Below are positions 43,031 to 55,131 of a stretch of DNA of 64,000 bases, in pieces; positions within the stretch are counted from its first letter, which is position 1, and every line of letters begins with the position of its first letter. This DNA comes from Toxorhynchites rutilus septentrionalis (Eukaryota > Arthropoda > Insecta > Diptera > Culicidae). The notes beneath the pieces were generated by a model. That model saw only the letters and a program-made list of their open reading frames with translations, did not search any database and had not been told where the DNA came from. Both the position numbers and the translations under genes were made by a program. The stretch is from positions 286,389,348 through 286,453,347 of the forward strand of contig NC_073746.1 of NCBI RefSeq assembly GCF_029784135.1. Direction: 5' to 3'.

Positions 43031-43294
43031 AAGCAAATTTTTAACCTAGTGTATTCCCTAAACATCCGTGAACGTTTCATATTGATACGTTCAGCCGTTT
43101 TCACGATTACACGAGCTATTATCACGGTACCTTCTTATGGTTCGAATGGCACGAGATTATGCTTAACTGCTAAACTGTTCATGTCTTCGATAGAAGCTCT
43201 CGGAAACCTTTTTTCCCAAGATGGCCATTACATATTCACAGAAGAAACTTTTCGTTACTTGCGTGATCCATTGCATTGTTCAAAAACACATTAA
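43031..43294 (+). pseudogene. Possible fossil errantiviral Pol fragment
   Basis: The frame contains GNLFSQDGHYIFTEETF, which resembles ENFSQKGHFVFTDRMV in the Pol linker of the element at 27169-30648, and the preceding NGTRLCLTAKLF lines up with NGRQTALMAPEN at the same spacing. Downstream integrase sequence is not recognisable. This is a by-eye match over about 40 residues and could be chance. Confidence 0.35.
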
Positions 43295-44560
43295 TAAAAT
43301 ATTAGTTGAGGGTATGACATTGATGAAGCCGCCGAGTCAAGGTATAAAAAACTCGGCGATTTACAACTATACCTAAGTCCATATCGAATACCTTTATGCA
43401 AACTAGTAACAGAAACATTCTTCAAACCTAACTCCACAAATCGTTGTAAGTATTTAATACTCCGGCTTCATATATTCACCCACAATAAACCTCTCATATC
43501 GTAAAGCTGAAAAGACCCGTGCATTAATAAAGAATTTATGTATGCGATTTTGCAATCGCCGTATGTAATTATAATTAATTATTCCACCAGCCAGAGGCCT
43601 TTCAACATTTTACCACGATTATGGTGCATGTATGATATGCACCACCGTTGTTGCTGTTGGTTGTTATTATTGTTGCGGTTGAGTTATGTGCGATTCACGA
43701 TAAATCACCACATTTCGCAAAACGGCGATCCCGCGCTTTCATACCGGAAGTCATAAATTCCAATCATTCACCGGGGGTAAAGAAGGGGGAACTTTGGAAT
43801 GCGAGCGTTACCGGTTATACCACAGCAGAAATCGACTGCAATCGAAAAAGCTCTAAAATCTATTCGTTACATTTGCGTTACTAGGGGTCTTGCTTTTCCA
43901 TCCAACCAAAACATTATTTTCGTGTGCATGTGAGCTTACCAGTAGTAGAACAAAATAATTTTGATTCAAACCTTTCTCTGCTGTAGGCTCAGCCCTATGC
44001 CTTAAAACCATCCATCCATTATCCTACTTCACGGGCACGCATCTCGCTCCTTTCACTCACCGCTGATAATTTAAATTTAATTAATAAATTCAATTTATCG
44101 CTCACTGTATATCCGTAAACAAATATCTATTGTTTAACTATTCTGTTTCGATTTCAAACTGATTGGAATCGAAAACAAATTGCTCGTGCATTCGCAATAA
44201 AACCTCACACTGTTTTTTTTTCGATCACTTTCACTTACCCACACATTTGTCAGCATGTCCCGTTTTCGAAATGTACATTTATATAAAAACCTATCTCTTA
44301 ATGCTAACCTAAACCTTTAACTAGATTTTGACACGACTAAACGGATCATCCCTCTGCGTTTTGTTTCCGCTTGTTTCGTTACGTGGGGGAGGGTCCTTGA
44401 AATTTATCGTAGGGGTAAAGAGACTGTGATGTTACTTGTTTTATTTCGTTTGCTTATTTTCATCGTAGGGATTCATGAGATCTCACGTCTGTACAAAAGA
44501 GTGTCTGCTGCTGTTACTGTAGAAAGAAGGAGATTTGTGACGGGTGCGGCAGAGGATTTA
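43295..44560 (-). other. Probable 3' UTR and downstream flank of the dpr gene
   Basis: Lies directly after the dpr stop codon on the minus strand. An AATAAA signal occurs at 44440-44445 (-), with others further on. No repeats of the families above were recognised, so this looks like low-copy host sequence. The exact 3' end cannot be fixed. Confidence 0.4.
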
Positions 44561-44691
44561 CTACGTCAGCATGTGCTTCCACCGGATGCTGTGATGGTAG
44601 TAGAGTAGTAGACAGGACAGTACGAACACTACTAAGCTGGGGCCGGCCAGTATCGTCGACATGCCATGATGCATCGCCGCTGGGTGTTCTC
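44561..44691 (-). CDS. dpr8: dpr-family receptor, last coding exon (C-terminal anchor)
   Basis: Acceptor TTCCAG before 44691. With the G carried over from the previous exon it reads GEHPAAMHHG, a linker typical of Dpr proteins, then the hydrophobic tail LVVFVLSCLLLYYHH and a stop (44561-44563). The tail is probably a membrane-anchor or GPI-addition signal. Phase (131 = 2 + 43 codons) fits exactly with exon 44850-45018. Confidence 0.85.
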
Positions 44692-44849
44692 CTGGAACGA
44701 AGGGGGAGACTATACTAGTAGGGGGAAACTTTTGGATATGTGGGTGTGTTCATTCGCAAATAGCACTCATTAGATTGATATTGAACTCATCAGTTTGTCC
44801 AAAAGCAATCATTGGACCAAATCGGCTATCGAAGCCGGTCGACACCTAC

Positions 44850-45018
44850 CATTTAGTATATGCACCCGGACCGAGGCCGGATTGGCGTTGGAGGGTTCAC
44901 AAGTGTAGAGTCCGGAATCGCTGGCTATCGCCTTTTGCACCAGCAGTCGACTCGAGGTCAGAACGCCTTTCTCCGTTACGAGAGAAATGCCGCCCCGGGG
45001 CGAATCAAAATTTATGTC
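44850..45018 (-). CDS. dpr8: dpr-family receptor, second half of Ig domain 2
   Basis: 169 bp, acceptor CACCCCAG, donor GTAGGT. It encodes INFDSPRGGISLVTEKG, SSRLLVQKAIASDSGLYTC and EPSNANPASVRVHILN, i.e. the F strand with the D-x-G-x-Y-x-C signature of an Ig domain. Only a 93-bp intron separates it from 45112-45239. Confidence 0.9.
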
Positions 45019-45111
45019 CTGGGGTGAAATAGAAAAAGTTTATCATGGAATTGTCGGAATCCTACTGCACAAAGTGCACTTTTGCTGCGTGGGTGGAAGA
45101 ACCATACTTAC

Positions 45112-45239
45112 ATCCCGGTTGTGCTTCCAGATTACGGCTGGCGGTGGCTCCGGGGCGTACTTGACGATGCAGGTGAGATTTATTGTGGAACCTTTATTGA
45201 TAAATAAATCAGGCCCGCCGGTAATCTCTGTCACTGGTT
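45112..45239 (-). CDS. dpr8: dpr-family receptor, first half of Ig domain 2
   Basis: 128 bp, donor GTAAGT (45106-45111), acceptor proposed at CGTCAAG before 45239 from reading-frame continuity. It encodes EPVTEITGGPDLFINKG, STINLTCIVKYAPEPPP (the B-strand cysteine) and VIWKHNRD (the core tryptophan). Together with the next exon it makes a full Ig domain. The acceptor pyrimidine tract is weak, so this boundary is the least sure. Confidence 0.88.
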
Positions 45240-46069
45240 CTTGACGTAGACGATGACCTCCCGCGTAGCAGTGAAGATAGGTGGCACACGAGGGAGCGTA
45301 GATTGAAAGTTCGGATTCCACCATGGGCGTGAAAAATAAGAGCAAGGAGATCAAAAGAAATCATGAGAAACGTCTTTTCGCATCATTATTGGGAAAAAAT
45401 TAGACATTCCTAACAATTTGTTAATGGAACATAGTGGTTTACGAAATCTCGCCATGGTCCACAGTACCAAACAGTAGACTTAATATATTAATATTAATTT
45501 ATATGATAATCCATTATGTTCTAGTGTACGGAATTTCATACACAAAATCACATTTTTTTGAAAAGCTATACACTTCTTAAATTCAATATTCAACCACATT
45601 GAACTATCACTACAGAAAAAATAACATTTCAACCGATGTGTCTGTAAAATCATCTGTCAGTTTCTGTTATTTCGTCTGTTTTTTGAAGGCGCAAAGCTGT
45701 GAAAAATGGAGACTAAAAGTAAGCATACCAAATCCTTACGGATCTTTAGAATGAGTGAAAATTTGTGCATCTTGTGATAAAATGTTACGTGAAGTGTAAA
45801 ATGATAATTTATTTCAAAATCCGACAAAAATATACAAAAAACATTGTATTGGTTTGTCAAATTGGTTGAATTGGTTTAATTGATTCTGAGCGTATGAAAT
45901 TTCAGGTATAAGTATATTTGATTGAAATGTGATATAGGTCTCCATCTGCATGCTTCTTCCTATATCACATTAAGTGAGAGCAATTCACGAGAAAGTAATT
46001 TGCAAGTCATCATTCTTTCTTTTGGGGCTTTCTGTAAACGGGGAAACATACAGTACGAAGCATTGTAAA
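45240..46069 (-). other. dpr intron, 3' portion
   Basis: Intron sequence leading to the Ig-2 exon; no repeat family recognised apart from short AT-rich runs. The whole intron spans 45240-51238. Confidence 0.5.
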
Positions 46070-46271
46070 AATGCATATCCAAATTGACCGACACCACAAA
46101 ATGGCGATATATATTTTTTTTCAAACTCCACCAATATGAGTATCAAACAAAAGAGGTTGACTAGTAGAACACAGTTTTTTAATGAAAAGTGCGAATTCAA
46201 GATGGCGGACGCTACAAAATGGTGGATTACATATTTATATCATTTTATATTATTTAATTTATACATGATAT
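46070..46271. repeat. Old dispersed repeat (aaaatggc/gactagtag units)
   Basis: Diverged units of the form caaaatggc...atgagtatcaa...gactagtagaac. The same units continue at 48128-48190 and 49330-49505, so later insertions have split the array. Confidence 0.5.
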
Positions 46272-48093
46272 ATATTACTAGCTGACCCAGCAAACGTTGT
46301 TCTGCCATATAAATTATTTCTAGTGAATATTTTGGGTGTTAAATGAAACATATATAATGTGTTGTAAGCGTGTTTGAATGTTTTAACGATCTATAAAATT
46401 ATTCGAATGCGATCAATAAAACAGAACAAATGAAAAGATTTGAACGAAAGTGTGTATAATGTTTCTTGATTCAATGTATTTCATTAACGTAACTGACATG
46501 TTTGATCTCTTAAAAGTTAAATGTAAAGTAAAAAAAGGAATATATTTTTATAGTATAAAGTCATCACCAGAAACAATTTTCGTTCAAGATTTTTCCCCAC
46601 TTGTACAGAATGTATTATTTTTTTACATAGAACACATTTGATGTGTAGAGTTAATTTTTCATTCAAAATAATTGTTTTGAAAGCGTGTTTATTCTACCTG
46701 AAAATGCATAACCTTTTTTGGTTTACATAAATGGAACACGAGGCTCAATGTCGGCTATATCGTATTGTGTGGCAACGTTGCCACATTTGCACAACTCGAT
46801 TGAACTTGAGTCGAACGGATTATAGAATGCAAAATTGCAATCCATTCGGGTAATTCTGACTCCATCGGATTTCAGAATACGGGTTGATCAGTAGACATAT
46901 ATGGACTTTCTAAAGATTTCCTCAGGGCCTATCGATTTTGTCGACTAACCAAACTAAAAATGTGTGTATGAGGTAATTCACGCGTCTACCATTCAACCGA
47001 ATACATCCAGCAATATGTGGGACCGAATCCGACAGGACTGCATTTTTTGTTTGAACACATGTCGATCATAAATTGCCGGCACAGCTCACGACATCGTAGA
47101 ATGGCGCTCATATCGAATAATCATATGATACAATTCAAAATGAGGAATGATGTTTATTGTCGGGGTCTTGTTGTTTAAGGTTTACACAATGTCCGTCTTG
47201 TTCCTTCAGAACGACTGGGGGATTGTTCGTCTAAGAGACCCTTCTGACTTGCATTATAGTCATAAATGTTTCAGAGCTAGTCACTTAGAATACATTCAAG
47301 GTGTATTGCTCGGCATAGAAATCTCAACCAAGTTCTACTAAAAGTGATGCGAGTAATACTACGATGATAAGGCGAATGTTAGGAACATTAGTGCTATTGA
47401 AGAAGAGTGAAGTGAGTCGTGAGTCGTATGAACGATGTGCTTTAACGATGAATTCCAGATTATTGTTTTTTTTCGAATCACAATTTCTCGCGTCACTGTG
47501 CAGTCGCCTTCTATGATTCTAGGACCGCTTGCGCATTGAATCTACACCCGTGCTCTCCAGCAGATATTTTATCAGGATTGATGACAAAAGCGTGATTGTC
47601 ATTTTGTAAACCGAGCAAGTGTGATTTAAAGTATTTCAAAAATACGTTGTGCTCATTCAAAAATACTTTCTGCTCGCCGGCGATACGCCTGGCTTTAGGC
47701 GAAGTGAGGTTACTTGCGAATGTGTGGATGAAAGTTCGATGTAGCGGGCGTAGCGCCATCTGTCATTTAACAACATAAATAAATTCGTTCTGTTTGAAAA
47801 GCGAACGACGGTTAAATTATTATAATATTGTTTATACAAAAATACAAAAATTACTATTGAAAATAGGGTATGGGGGTTTAAATTTGTGTTTATATGAATT
47901 AATTGAAAAAATAAGATTTTCTTTTTGCATAGGGTCACCCTATTCGTTATTAAATATATAGTAATCGGTATCCTAACGGTATCGTATATAGTTTACAACC
48001 AATTCTCATGCCTACCAAGTTTTTTACGCATAATTTCATCAAAATCGGTTGAGTCGTTTTGGAGAAGTTCGGTAACAAACACCGTGACACGAG

Positions 48094-48123
<30 letters not shown>
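46272..48123. mobile_element. agctgaccc-type dispersed element ending in (TA)n
   Basis: Starts ctagctgacccagcaaacgt (compare 18054) and ends caccgtgacacgagattta followed by a (TA)n run at 48098-48122. Insect genomes hold many repeats with these two ends. The class (non-LTR or Helitron-like) is not decided from this sequence. It holds a SINE tail fragment at 47206-47410. Confidence 0.5.
47206..47410 (+). mobile_element. SINE tail fragment
   Basis: Follows, with about 80% identity by eye, the body of the SINE at 55802-56079 (attcaaggtgtattgctcgg, gaaatctcaaccaagt, ggaacattagtgctattgaa) and ends in gaagaag. The tRNA-like head is lost or degenerate. Confidence 0.65.
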
Positions 48124-48124
<1 letters not shown>

Positions 48125-48189
48125 TTATTTTTTTTTTCAAAGCCCTATCAATATGGGCATCGAATTAAAGGTCGTGACTAGTAAAACAT

Positions 48190-48555
48190 AGCCAGAAGTT
48201 CCGTCGTTCCTCAAGAAATACCATAAGGGCGAAGACGTGGTGTTTTGGTCGGATTTGGCGTCGGCCCGCTACTCGAAGCGATCGTTAGAGGAGATGGAGC
48301 GGCTGAGTATCGATGTGGTACTCAAGTCGACGAATCCGCCCAACGTCCCCCAGCTGGGTCTCATCGAGAATTTCTGGGCAAACCTGAAGCGTAAGATCTA
48401 ATCCATCTATTTTGTTACGAAAACTGAGAAGGAATTGATAAATAAAACGGAGAAATATCTCAAAAACATGCCTACACGCATGTTTTCGTCCGCCATGGCG
48501 AATACTCCGGTTAACTACCGGAAGGCCGCTCGCAATTGCGTAGAATTTTTTGCAA
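48190..48555 (+). pseudogene. DD37E transposase C-terminal fragment
   Basis: Encodes PSFLKKYHKGEDVVFWSDLAS, trimmed here, through NPPNVPQLGLIENFWANLKR. The usual W-P-D aspartate box reads W-S-D and the glutamate follows 37 residues on. A stop after KRKI and the missing N-terminal half make it a relic. The ending (MFSSAMANTPVNYRKAARN) is shared with the minus-strand relic at 54055-54720. Confidence 0.8.
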
Positions 48556-48557
48556 GT

Positions 48558-49303
48558 ACACCCAGGTTTTTTTATGCAGTTTTTTTTGCGCGGTTTTTTT
48601 ACGAGGATTTTCGAATTAACGTGGTTTTGTTACGCGGATTTTCCAATTAACGTGGTAAACAAACGTAAAAAAAGACCAGTACAATATCACATCTCCCCCT
48701 CAGCTCACATTCGTCTCTTTTGTTCCCTCAGAGCATATTACGGTAATTAGTGCTTATAATGGAACTTAACGCTTATGAAGGAAATGAGTGCCGCACCTTA
48801 TCACGATTCTTACGTGGATTTTAGGTATTGGATAACGGGTAGCTCACCGGGCGGTATAACGGGACGGGGTTTTTACGGGCAGCTATTCGTGAATGGATTT
48901 CCTTGTCTACTTAGCTCTGGACGGTCCAACAGTGATACTGCACGTGCATCTGCACTAGAGTGTACAAATCACAAGGAAATCTTCTAGCAACAGCAGATGA
49001 CCTCATTCGTGAGGAAAACCGAACTATAGTTACCAGTAACCAACGAAATTGCAGGAAAAAGCTACGGGTTTTCGGAAGCGAGCAACACTCAACTTTTTAC
49101 TTCCGTTATACATAAGGATAGTTCCATTTGATATCTATCATTAGGGGACATGGTTTTTTTACGCGGATTTTCCAATTAACGCGGTTTTTTTACACGGATT
49201 TTCCATTTAACGCGGTTTTTTACGCGGATTTTCCAATTAACGCGTTTTTTACGCGATTTTTTTACGAGGTACGTATCCCCCGCGTAAAAAAAAAACCTTG
49301 GTG
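48558..49303. mobile_element. MITE-like element with CGCGG tandem units at both ends
   Basis: The left end acaccCaggtttttttatgcag and right end (complement) acaccaaggttttttttttacg are inverted. Both are followed by tandem units around ttttccaattaacgcgg. The left end directly follows the transposase C-terminus at 48190-48555, so this may be a deletion derivative of that DD37E element. A related end is at 1-215. Confidence 0.55.
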
Positions 49304-49329
49304 TAAACTCATATAATTACCGTCCATAA

Positions 49330-49505
49330 GAAATTTATCAAACACAATTTTTTTATCACCAAAGCTCCATAAAATTGAAGGCATTGACTAGTAGAAAATA
49401 GTTATTTATGAAAAACTCAAAACCAAAATGGCCGCAGTCACAAAATGGCTAATTACTTTTTTATGTAATTCCTGCATATGGGTATCAAATGAAATATCTT
49501 CTTCT
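49330..49505. repeat. Old dispersed repeat, continuation of 46070-46271
   Basis: Contains gactagtagaaaatag, caaaatggccgc and atgggtatcaaatgaa, the same units as the other two pieces. Confidence 0.5.
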
Positions 49506-51238
49506 TTTTGATTGTTTGCTCTTAAATTGAGTACACACCTTTATTCATGTTGTCATTATAATTATGTGTATTTCCGAGAAGCATGTCGCGATGCATACTG
49601 AGTGCGTGTTTTGTTCTTGCAAGAACAAGCATGAATCATGAATCAACCATCTTCAGCTGCGTCTACAAAATAACGCTGCTGCCATTTTGGAAATTTCGAT
49701 GCATTCCAAAATCTGTTTTATATTTATTTGAAACTGAAGGAAGGTTCTGTGATTTCAGTAGTATGTTTGGATTTTACTGGTGTAATGATGATGATGTAAA
49801 CAACTCGGCCTTGAAAAATACCATTTGGAAAGCCTTGCTGTCGTCTGGTCGCTAGCTGGGTAACTGATAACTGACTTAATCGTGATTTTTTTCAATCTTT
49901 AATTCAATTTTCGGGATTTCAATTATTGTTGCCGGATTTCAACGTTGAGAGTTGTGTTCTTTGGCGGAGACCAGAAGATGAAAATTTGTTTCATTGCTAT
50001 TGCTTTCGTCTTCGCCGCAACCACACAATAGTTTCGATTCGGATTTTCTGTGGCAAACGTTTTTCACTAGCAAACGTAGTTAGTGGCCATCTTTTAAAAA
50101 AAGAAGAAGCAGATAATCAAATTGTTTTCAAAACAAAATGTTTGTCTTTCCCTTCGATGGAATGACCGTCTTTAAAGAAAAGTGATGGTAAAACGAAACG
50201 TAACGAAAAAAATACTCCCGCATCGTTTTTAAATTTCCTCATTACAATTTTTTGTTTTACTGCATATGTTTGTTGCTCACTTATGTTGCTTTGATTTAAT
50301 CTCATTTCGATATTTGACAAAACTAATAATGTTAATTGTTCGAAATTTTTCCTTTTTCATTCGGGTAAATGTTGCATTCGGGTATTTGGTACATTCGGGC
50401 AAATGTGCTTAGGGTAAACGTGTTTCGGGTGAATGGTGTATGAAAATTCTCGCAAACTCATATTTGAACGGTAGTTGAAAACTCAAATTGGTTTCGAAGG
50501 CGTTGATCAATTTCTGGATTCCATTGTGTGAAATTGTGTGAAAGGATTGTTTGTGTGAATGAAGGACAGCGTTGAAGTTACTTTGTTATGTTTCTGTTAG
50601 CTTTCTGAAGATTTTGTCGGCAAAATAGTCAATCCGAAATAGAGATAATATAAGTGTAACAGTTGAAAAGATATTTTTTATTTTGACAAATGTCAAACAA
50701 ACGAATTCCATTCAAATTTCCAAATTTCCTGAATAGAAAAACCAAAACGAGACCCGTTTCGATAGAATCAATCTTCTGACGGCAATTGTCAGATTCATCA
50801 TCAATCGTTCCTGATGGAAAATCTTCGCGAATGTCTTTCAGCTGAATAATTATGCAAAGATGGTAGATAATCATGACAAGGAAAGAAAACGGTATGGAGT
50901 TTATCATGCTTTCCGTTCACAAAGTTTCGAGGATTCAACTTCGCTCTCCACAATAATTGGCAGTCTTTCTAGGTCAGCGAGAGTCATACCCTCAGGATGT
51001 GTTATTGTGTTCTATTTTTGCGTAGCACAGAATTACAAAAATGGGCGAAAGTATACGCATGCGATTTATTGAAATCGGATAATCATCCTCATATATCCTG
51101 AAGGATAAATCGGACAAAAACATTGCCTTAATTAAATAATGAGCTACAGTTGGATTTACTTAAGCATATTATAGTCGTATTTTTTCCAGGTCAACATTCT
51201 ATGACTGTCTGTTTGTACCATCACCACCCAATACTCAC
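49506..51238 (-). other. dpr intron, 5' portion
   Basis: Between the Ig-1 exon and older repeats. It contains a minisatellite (50345-50435). No coding exon was recognised. Confidence 0.45.
50345..50435. repeat. Minisatellite cattcgggtaaatg-type
   Basis: Five imperfect copies of a 13-17-base unit built on ttcgggtaaatg. Confidence 0.6.
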
Positions 51239-51449
51239 CTACAACCGTGAGATAGACGAAATGTCCGATTGGAGGGGTAGTGGAAATCTGGCACTCGTAG
51301 ATCCCGGAATCTTTTCGCTGGGCATATCGTATCCGCAGGGTCCACTCCTCGGTGTGAGGCGAATGCATCGCCTCGAAGCGTTGGTCCGACGTGTACGTGT
51401 ACCGGCCCACCGTCAGCAGATGAATGTCCCGATGGCGAACCCAAGAAAC
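51239..51449 (-). CDS. dpr8: dpr-family receptor, second half of Ig domain 1
   Basis: 211 bp, acceptor CATTTCAG (before 51449) and donor GTGAGT (51233-51238), both consensus. It encodes VSWVRHRDIHLLTVGRYTYT, SDQRFEAMHSPHTEEWTLRI and RKDSGIYECQISTTPPIGH, i.e. the tryptophan and D-S-G-x-Y-x-C core of an Ig V-type domain. Dpr proteins are two-Ig cell-surface recognition molecules of insect neurons that bind DIP partners and guide synapse choice. The sequence fits my memory of dpr8 best, but the paralogue was not checked. The exon phases of 51239-51449, 45112-45239, 44850-45018 and 44561-44691 join without gaps. The first half of Ig 1 and the signal peptide are not found to the right within the window. 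Confidence 0.92.
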
Positions 51450-54050
51450 CTGAAATGACAGAATGCGAATAAAACTAATGAGCGAACCGTGTCATGAACG
51501 TGTGAGACTTTCCCTCGGAGCTGTGCTCTTTCGTGGGTTGATTCATTTTTTGGGTTTATTGAGTGCGTTTATTCGTTAACGACTCTCATACGCGCCGCAA
51601 ACGTTTAACGAGTATAATTTGCAAAATTACTTTTATTATACCCCCACATGGTAAATATGTCCCCTTTGACATTGCTGCTTTTATCGTAGATTGGGAGGGA
51701 CCATCACTTGAGTTACAATCCTGGATCTCAGTTCTCGCCTCTCATTTGGCCATCCGTCGGTGACGACGATTTCATTTGTAAATCTCACCCATTATAGGCC
51801 ATCAGATTGCGAGTTGTGTCTCATTCCCTTACTTTACAATACCCTCCTTTCTAACCAAACACACTAAGCTTTAATTAAAAATTGGCAATAACGTAAAGCT
51901 TTATTTTCGTTCGTAATCGGGAACGACTAACGGAACGACCGAAACGTTCAGATTCACGAGGGAACGCCCGGTGTTGAGGAAATAATGCTATGCCGGCCTA
52001 ATGTCCTCACGCCCTCGCAAGCCTTGTGTCTGTGAAGTTTTTGTCGGGGCAGCTCAGATAAATGGGCAGTTTCCTGTCCAATTTGACACATTTACATGCC
52101 GGATATTTTAACCTACTGAAATATAATTTTACTGTTATCTTTCGACCATAGGTTTTTCTAGCATTGTTGTAGTGGATGGAAAAGTGTTTTATATGTTTTA
52201 TTATAGACGCTAGTAATTATTTTTGTATGTTTGAGTTTAAGCGTTTGTAAACAATATACCAATAATCAGATGTATTGCCAACACCAGGAGCGAGCGATGC
52301 TATATCATGCTTACTATTGAGATACTACTCAAGAAAGCGATATTGAAGTGGGATCATTACTGCCGGCACTCCCAAATCTTTGCTCATACTACTCGTGGTT
52401 TTTTGTGCGGGCACGCTGCAAGTGATTAATCTCAGTTTGTGCAGCTGAGAATGAGGAGTGGTTCAGACTATGTACAACTTATGAAGAACAATGATCTGAG
52501 AAGGGTTGCCAATAGTATTTGTCTAAACACTGGGAAATTTCTCTTAAAAAAACTGTAAGAAATTTGGATCCTTGAAATCTGTTTTTTTTAAGAAGTTGGT
52601 TGATCTAAAATCATATATTTATCCATCCAGTGCATGATGAATAAAATTTACTTCGAAGCGTCGTGTAGTATTTGTATGTAATTCATAAAATAGCGGAATA
52701 AACCATTAATTAATCATTCGAGCAGATCAAAATAACATTTTCCGCCACTCGAACATTACTGTGAAACAATATTTGAGGATCTTTTCTTCTAGAACCTCAG
52801 AAAATAGGTTTTATTTGGGTAAAACTTGAAAAATCTCGTATTTATTGCTCGAGGTTTCCCATTTGACATTTGTGAATTTTTTGTAATGTTTCTTTTCGTC
52901 TTCGTTTATCTTCGTTGCTTTCTTTCTCGCACTCAAGAAGAATGCGGAATAAAAATAACTCGAATGACGGATCTCTATAGTAGCATGTCCAAAGTAATAT
53001 GAAATCAAAACAGAGGGTTCAAAGCATCTAAGGAGGACGGTTGTAATAGTTGTTGCAGCGGTTTCGTTAAATTCTATGATTATTTTTTTTTCATACCTTC
53101 ATTGCCACTCAGGTTGAGTCCCAGAAGATCGATTTTCGGCCAAAACTTTTTTTTTCGAGATGACACCAGATCTCGACGTTTCATGCATTTTTAAGTCATT
53201 TGACATCGGAAAAAAACATTTATTTTCCATATTTCATGTCAATTAAAGTCAATGGAGCACATTGAACCTATGATCTTCAGAACATTAGAATGGTTTGGAG
53301 GACCTATAACCACTAATTTGATATCCTTGAAAGGGATCGAATGTTCATGAAATTTGTTGTCGGGTTATTTTTGATAAGATCAGCATCAATGTTCACTGAA
53401 AAACAAATCTGCAGAAATATTCCTTTTTTTTCTTTTCATACATACATTTATTGAATCTTCAACTATGTGAAAATAACAATATTTGGTTACACAATTAGTT
53501 CTAACATAATAAAGTATTACGTTTGATATCAATTGTAACGTTTGACCACGTTCAAATAATTAAGGTTTTTTTCTTCAGACAAAATAAATATTCCTACAAT
53601 CAAAAAGAAAGGATAGATTTTCACGATTTTTAGGGGTACAAAGAATCGATCCAAAAAATCGGAAATCGGAAAAAAAAGATCGATCTTCTAAATATCGATC
53701 CAAGATCGCCTAATCCTACTTCGTTACATAAGAATACCTCATTCTGATCTTCTTATCAGAATTTTGTTTGTACAAACCTTGTTATATGAAGTAAAATACC
53801 AAAGAATAAGACCAAAAAAATTGGAGAGAAACAGCTTTTCAATACCATAACTTGATAATTTCAATACCAAAGTAATACTTGAGCAGTGTTGAATTAGTAT
53901 TGAATGTGTTCAGTTAAAGTTTGAAATAATATTGTGGGCCCTAACGTTCGCATTAAAAATGGACTTTTTTCGGATGGCGATAAAAAAAACTAAGACAGAT
54001 AATTGAGTTTGATAAATTTTCCATTGAAGGTAATTATATTAGCTTACTTG
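51450..54050 (-). other. dpr intron upstream of the Ig-1 exon
   Basis: AT-rich intron sequence with no exon recognised. A short block near 53160-53200 (agatctcgacgtttcatgca) is shared, inverted, with the tandem repeats at 55132-55750. Confidence 0.4.
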
Positions 54051-54054
54051 CAAA

Positions 54055-54720
54055 AAAATTCTACGCCCTTCCGAGTGGCCTTCCGGCAGTTAACCGGAAC
54101 ATTCGCCATGGCGGACGAAAACATGCGTGTAGGCATGTTTTTGAGATCTTCGTTTTGTTTATCAATTCCTTCTCAGTTTTCGCGACGAAATTGTTGGAGT
54201 AGATCTAACGCTTCAGGTTTGCCCAGAAATTCTCGATGGGACGCAGCTGGGGGACGTTGGGTGGGTTCACCGACTTCAGTACCACATGGATATTCAGCCG
54301 CTCCATCTCTTCTAACGATCGCTTCGAGTAGTGGGCCGACGGCCCTTATGGTATTTCTTGATGAACGACGCAACTTCCGGCAGGCATTTCGTACTATAAA
54401 TTTCCCCGTTCACTGCCATTGCGGATCCTGCAGCTCCGAGACCAGTGGACGAGTCTTCCGCTTCCTGCCATGTATGTCCATGTTCGTCAGGTACTTTTTC
54501 ACAGTTTGGCCAGTTGCATCGACCTCTCGACCAAGCGCATGCAGCGATGTAGCCACCTCTCCCTCGATCTTCCTCGGGTGTATCCGGCGTCCAAGAAGTG
54601 CCGCACGATGTCCGTTTTCGACGCGGCGGTGTACCGTTCTTTTGACGCGCACACTTCTGAACGGAGTAGCTTTACTGTTTTCGGCATCACGGTTAGAGTT
54701 CGACTGACTGTGCTGTAATT
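54055..54720 (-). pseudogene. DD37E transposase relic (deleted, many shifts)
   Basis: On the minus strand the N-terminal part reads RRIHPRKIEGEVATSLHALG and GQTVKKYLTNMDIHGRKRKT. After a deletion the C-terminal part continues (NPPNVP-like, IENFWANL-like in shifted frames), ending MFSSAMANVPVNCRKAT-like near 54060-54130. It is the same family as 48190-48555 and strongly decayed. Confidence 0.7.
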
Positions 54721-55131
54721 TTTTTTCTGCTGTAGTTTCGTCAGTGCATGTTAAGGGAAACCCATGAAAAATCGGCAATTTTTGTTCAATTTTTCAATGC
54801 AAACGTTAATAAAAATGATTCCAGAGTTCCAATACATAGAACTCTGAATGACGTCAGGAGACGTCAGTTTGACAGTTTCGCGTGTTTTGTTCCAGCCAAG
54901 GTTACCACATTTAATTTTGCAAAATTTTCTAAAAAATCTGTATTTTTGGCAAATAAAAATCTGTATTAAAAATCTGTACCGAAAAATTAAGCGAAAAATA
55001 AATGAAAATAAATGGTTATTCTCATTTTCAATTTATTTTTCTTATTTATGGGTTGTTCAAGTCGTATCGATACAATAAAATAGATCATAAAAAGGCTTTC
55101 TCATAACCTTCTGAATCGTATGATGATTATT

